64,000 nt of DNA from G963422745 sp963422745 (lineage in GTDB: Bacteria > Actinomycetota > Acidimicrobiia > Acidimicrobiales > Aldehydirespiratoraceae). The notes under the pieces were generated by a model. The model saw only the letters and a program-made list of their open reading frames with translations. It had not been told where the DNA came from and did no database searches. Positions 61,103 through 64,000 of this stretch are shown piece after piece; positions within the stretch are counted from its first letter, which is position 1; the number at the start of each line of letters is the position of its first letter. Both the position numbers and the translations under genes were made by a program. The stretch lies in the NCBI GenBank assembly GCA_963422745.1, contig OY730477.1, positions 496,001 to 560,000 of the forward strand, read 5' to 3'.

Positions 61103-61738
61103 ATGTCAGGTCACGGGCACATCCCAGATGCGACCGTAGCGCGCCTGGGGTTGTATTTGCGCAGCCTTGAAGCGATCGACGGCACCGGAGGTTGCAAGGT
61201 TTCGTCGTATCATCTCGCTGATCTGGCCGGGGTGAACGCCGCCAAGGTGCGCAAGGATCTTTCCTATCTCGGCAGTCATGGCACTAGAGGCGTGGGATAC
61301 GAACTCGACTACCTCAAGTTTGAGATCAGCAGGGCGCTGGGGCTGGGCAGCGTCTGGCCGGTCGTGGTCTGTGGGATAGGGAACCTCGGGCGGGCGCTTG
61401 CAGGGCATGACGGATTTCGCGACGCGGGCTTTCCGGTAGTGGCGGCTATGGACAGCGATCCCGTCAAGGTCGGTTCGGTGATCGACGGTGTACCGGTGTA
61501 CGCACCAATCGAACTCGCCGAGGTGGTCGCGAATCATCGGGTCGCCATTGCGGTGATCGCCACTCCCGCATCGGCGGCGCAGTCTGTGGTGGACAATCTC
61601 GTGTCCGCTGGGCTGCGCTCAATCATGAGCTTCGTTGGAACTGTCGTGAACGTTCCCGACGGTGTGGAGTTGCGCGCAGTGGACCTCACCACCGAATTGC
61701 AGATATTGGGATTTCATCTGCACCGCGATAGCTCGTGA
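61103..61738 (+). CDS. rex: Rex redox-sensing transcriptional repressor
   Basis: NADH/NAD+-responsive repressor, 211 aa. Winged-helix domain VARLGLYLRSLEAID...CKVSSYHLADLAGVNAAKVRKDLSYLGSHGTRGVGYELDYL; Rossmann domain VVVCGIGNLGRALAGHDGF with GxGxxG, AAMDSDPVKVG; C-terminal VDLTTELQILGFHL. rex-hemA-hemC is the usual actinobacterial order; it links heme synthesis to redox state. Confidence 0.95.
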   Translation: MSGHGHIPDATVARLGLYLRSLEAIDGTGGCKVSSYHLADLAGVNAAKVRKDLSYLGSHGTRGVGYELDYLKFEISRALGLGSVWPVVVCGIGNLGRALAGHDGFRDAGFPVVAAMDSDPVKVGSVIDGVPVYAPIELAEVVANHRVAIAVIATPASAAQSVVDNLVSAGLRSIMSFVGTVVNVPDGVELRAVDLTTELQILGFHLHRDSS

Positions 61739-61791
61739 TGGCTGATCAACGAGACCGCTTAGCGACACATAACCCCAGGAGGAGGCGGCGG

Positions 61792-61812
61792 ATGTTATTG
61801 GGCACAAGGTAG
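61792..61812 (+). other. Possible 6-codon leader ORF upstream of hemA
   Basis: AGGAGGAGG (61778-61786), the strongest Shine-Dalgarno-like sequence in the area, precedes ATG TTA TTG GGC ACA AGG TAG (MLLGTR). It lies 105 bp upstream of the hemA start in the rex-hemA gap. It could be a regulatory leader peptide, or an unused RBS. Confidence 0.35.
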
Positions 61813-61916
61813 TTCAGTGGCTAGATAGTTCGGTGCCTGGCCGAGGCCGCTGCCATGCGATATTGGCGCGGCTGATCCCGAACGGTTCTTAATGTAGCTG
61901 CGGTACTGTTGGTGGC

Positions 61917-63155
61917 GTGTCAATCGTTGCTATCGGCTGCAACCACAGGTCTACTCCGATCGAGTTGCTGGAGCGCATGAACGTCTCGGTTGAGGACATG
62001 CCCAAGGCCCTTGCCGAACTCGAATCGGCGGAAAATCTCAGCGAGGCGGTGGTTTTGTCCACCTGCAACCGGGTCGAGGTGTACGCCTTCGCCGAGCGCT
62101 TCCATGGCGGATACCACGACGTCCGCGAGTTCATCTGTCGCCACACAGGATTGGCACCGGAGTGCATAGCCGATCACCTCTACGCACTCCACGACACCGA
62201 TGCGGTCGCCCATCTTTTCGCGATCGCGGCCGGGCTCGATTCGGCGGTTATCGGTGAGCACGAGATACTCGGCCAGGTGCGTAGCGCCTGGGAGCAGGCT
62301 CGGCAGTACGGAACCGTCGGATCGGTACTTGAGCCGCTGTTTCGCCACGCTGTTGAGTGCGGCAAACGAGCCCGCACCGAAACCGCATTCGGGCGCGGCA
62401 AACCAAGCGTGCCGCGTGCCGCGGTTGCCTTGGCCCACGAGAGTCTCGGCGGGCTCCACGATCGCCGGGTCCTCATCGTCGGGGCTGGTGATATGGCTGA
62501 GGCCGTAGCCAGGTCGTTGATGAGATTCGGTGCGCCCAAGGTGATGGTTACGAACCGCACATCGCAACGTGCAGAGCGACTCGCGGCCAGCATCGGCGGG
62601 CAGGCCGTGCCATTCAAGGCGATCCACTCGGTGCTGGGAACCGTCGACCTGGTCATCACCACGACCGGGGCTCCCAAAGACGTACTCGACCGTCAGGCAT
62701 TGACCGGCCAAGAATTGACCATCGTCGATATAGCAGTTCCACGAGATGTGGATCCAGCAGCCGCCGAACTGGCCGGAATCGAACTCTTCGATATGGACAC
62801 AGTCAAGGATTTTGTGAAACGTTCGAATCACGAACGCCAAGGTGTCGTTGCCGACGTGGAGTCGATCGTCGAACAAGAAGTCGCCCGCTATGAGGCGGTC
62901 GCCTCAGCCCGCGCGATTGCGCCTCTGGTCGCGCAGCTGCACGAGCGTGGAGATGAGATTGTTGCCCACGAACTCGAACGGTTCCGGGCACGGCTTGTGG
63001 GACTCGACCCGGCTGAGCGCGCGGCGGTGGAGGCACTGGCGCGTGGTGTCGCCAAGAAGCTGCTGCGTTCACCCACCGTGCGGGTCAAGGCCGCCGCCGG
63101 AAAAGCCCGCGGTGAGCGGCTCGCAGAGGCTGTTCGAGACCTGTTTGATCTGTAG
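61917..63155 (+). CDS. hemA: Glutamyl-tRNA reductase
   Basis: First step of the C5 pathway to 5-aminolevulinate. 412 aa: catalytic Cys50 in VVLSTCNRVEVYAF, HRSTPIELLER, GEHEILGQVRSAWEQA, NADPH-binding VLIVGAGDMAEAVARSL, and a C-terminal dimerisation helix. GTG 61917. Its stop lies 3 bp before the hemC start. Confidence 0.95.
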   Translation: MSIVAIGCNHRSTPIELLERMNVSVEDMPKALAELESAENLSEAVVLSTCNRVEVYAFAERFHGGYHDVREFICRHTGLAPECIADHLYALHDTDAVAHLFAIAAGLDSAVIGEHEILGQVRSAWEQARQYGTVGSVLEPLFRHAVECGKRARTETAFGRGKPSVPRAAVALAHESLGGLHDRRVLIVGAGDMAEAVARSLMRFGAPKVMVTNRTSQRAERLAASIGGQAVPFKAIHSVLGTVDLVITTTGAPKDVLDRQALTGQELTIVDIAVPRDVDPAAAELAGIELFDMDTVKDFVKRSNHERQGVVADVESIVEQEVARYEAVASARAIAPLVAQLHERGDEIVAHELERFRARLVGLDPAERAAVEALARGVAKKLLRSPTVRVKAAAGKARGERLAEAVRDLFDL

Positions 63156-63158
63156 ACG

Positions 63159-64000
63159 GTGGTGCTGAGAGCCGCCACACGGGCGAGTGCGTTAGCGCTT
63201 TGGCAGACCCGTTACGTCGCAGGACTGCTCGGTGATGAAGTCGCGGAGTTGGAGGTATCCACTATCGGTGATCGGCGCGTGGACGTGCCGATTCATACAT
63301 TGGGCGGCAAGGGCGTGTTCGTCAAGGAGGTGCAAGCAGCGGTGATCGATGGTAGGGCGGATTTCGCGGTGCACTCAGCCAAGGACCTGCCAGCGCTCGA
63401 ACCGCCTGAGCTTGTCCTGGTCGCCGTTCCCGAGCGTGCCGATCCTCGCGACGCGCTGGTAGGAGCCCGCCTCAACGATCTTCGCCTCAATGCCATCGTG
63501 GCCACCGGCTCGATTCGCCGGCGGGTTCAGCTCGCAAGGCTTCGGCCCGACATTATCTTTGAAGAGCTGCGCGGAAACATCGGCACCCGGATGGCCAAGG
63601 CATCACGATTCGATGCCATCGTCATGGCCGCGGCAGCCATAGACCGCCTGGATCTCGAGTTCGGCGTGGTCGACCGGTTAGACCCGTCGGCCATGGTGCC
63701 TCAAGTGGCCCAAGGCGCGCTGGCGGTTGAGTGTCGAGCCGACGACTCAGCCACGATCGAAGCTCTGAGAGCAATTGACGATCCCGCGGCGCACCTGCTG
63801 GTCGACGCTGAACGATCGTTTCTTGCCGAACTCGGGGGTGACTGCAACCTCCCCGCCGGTGCCTACGCGGTCGCGGTCAACAGCGGAATCGAGATGACCG
63901 CGATGTTGGCATCTGATGACGCGCAGGTGCAGCGGAGATGTCGGCAGACGGGTCCGATCACGGATCCCGGCGGGCTCGGTCGATGCGTGGCGCGTCGACT
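63159..64000 (+). CDS. hemC: Porphobilinogen deaminase, 3' cut by window end
   Basis: Hydroxymethylbilane synthase. Open from GTG 63159 (a second GTG follows) to the window edge, about 280 aa. Motifs: RAATRASALALWQT at the start, VHSAKDLPA, ATGSIRRRVQLARLRP, ELRGNIGTRMAK and FLAELGGDCNLPAGAYAV, where the Cys holds the dipyrromethane cofactor. It continues the rex-hemA operon. Confidence 0.94.
   Translation, partial: MVLRAATRASALALWQTRYVAGLLGDEVAELEVSTIGDRRVDVPIHTLGGKGVFVKEVQAAVIDGRADFAVHSAKDLPALEPPELVLVAVPERADPRDALVGARLNDLRLNAIVATGSIRRRVQLARLRPDIIFEELRGNIGTRMAKASRFDAIVMAAAAIDRLDLEFGVVDRLDPSAMVPQVAQGALAVECRADDSATIEALRAIDDPAAHLLVDAERSFLAELGGDCNLPAGAYAVAVNSGIEMTAMLASDDAQVQRRCRQTGPITDPGGLGRCVARR

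Overview
The window reads as a chromosomal segment of a high-GC actinobacterium, most likely an Acidimicrobiia-type lineage. This is inferred from rex-hemA-hemC, mshA followed by a YbjN gene, F420-type LLM oxidoreductase, P450 with its ferredoxin, form II CO-dehydrogenase-type genes and abundant GTG starts; no 16S gene is present to confirm it. Genes are dense and many are translationally coupled through ATGA or GTGA overlaps. Almost every larger intergenic gap holds a private tandem repeat, often with a period of about 62-69 bp.

Layout. 1-5.3 kb: a VanX-like dipeptidase fragment and a minus-strand dihydropyrimidinase / creatininase-family / thioesterase / quinone-oxidoreductase group. 5.5-14.6 kb: a molybdenum hydroxylase region, with coxE-like VWA and coxD-like MoxR ATPase on minus, and an MFS transporter, coxG and coxS-coxL-coxM (form II order and active-site motif) on plus. 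14.6-26.05 kb: a complete type II-C CRISPR-Cas locus: tracrRNA with its own consensus promoter and terminator, cas9 (1058 aa), cas1, cas2, and an array of 90 identical 36-bp repeats with 89 spacers, ending 23 bp from a tRNA-Ala gene. The tracrRNA orientation fixes crRNA transcription to the minus strand, from the tRNA side toward cas2.

26-37 kb: a hypothetical protein, acyl-CoA dehydrogenase, an ELFV-dehydrogenase-like protein, ferredoxin and P450, release factor 3, polyprenyl diphosphate synthase, exonuclease VII (xseA/xseB) and an LLM oxidoreductase. 38-49 kb: a purine/hydantoin/amide catabolic cluster with an SsnA-like amidohydrolase that lacks its N-terminus, a xanthine-dehydrogenase-like fusion, a carbamoylase-type nitrilase, an M20 carbamoyl hydrolase, 8-oxoguanine-deaminase-like protein, gamma-glutamyltransferase and a Baeyer-Villiger-type monooxygenase. 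49-64 kb: mostly housekeeping: a YgjP-like metallopeptidase, histidine phosphatase, MoaD-like protein, mshA, YbjN, proC, SAM hydrolase, a membrane module (MarC-like, toroid protein, HTTM protein and a 29-aa membrane peptide), acyl-CoA synthetase, a beta-propeller protein, rex, hemA and hemC (cut by the window end).

The most interesting part is the CRISPR locus. The tracrRNA anti-repeat is collinear with the repeat over 34 nt, and seven of its nine differences preserve pairing as G-U wobbles. The end of the repeat is identical over 10 bp to the putative -10 region of the adjacent tRNA-Ala gene, which suggests repeat-embedded promoters and/or transcription of the array from a tRNA promoter acting as leader. 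Cas9 carries a tandem duplication of about 70 aa in its C-terminal region. Two spacers encode the same peptide with different codons, which suggests repeated sampling of related phages. A second theme is amplification of gene 3' ends into adjacent intergenic DNA.
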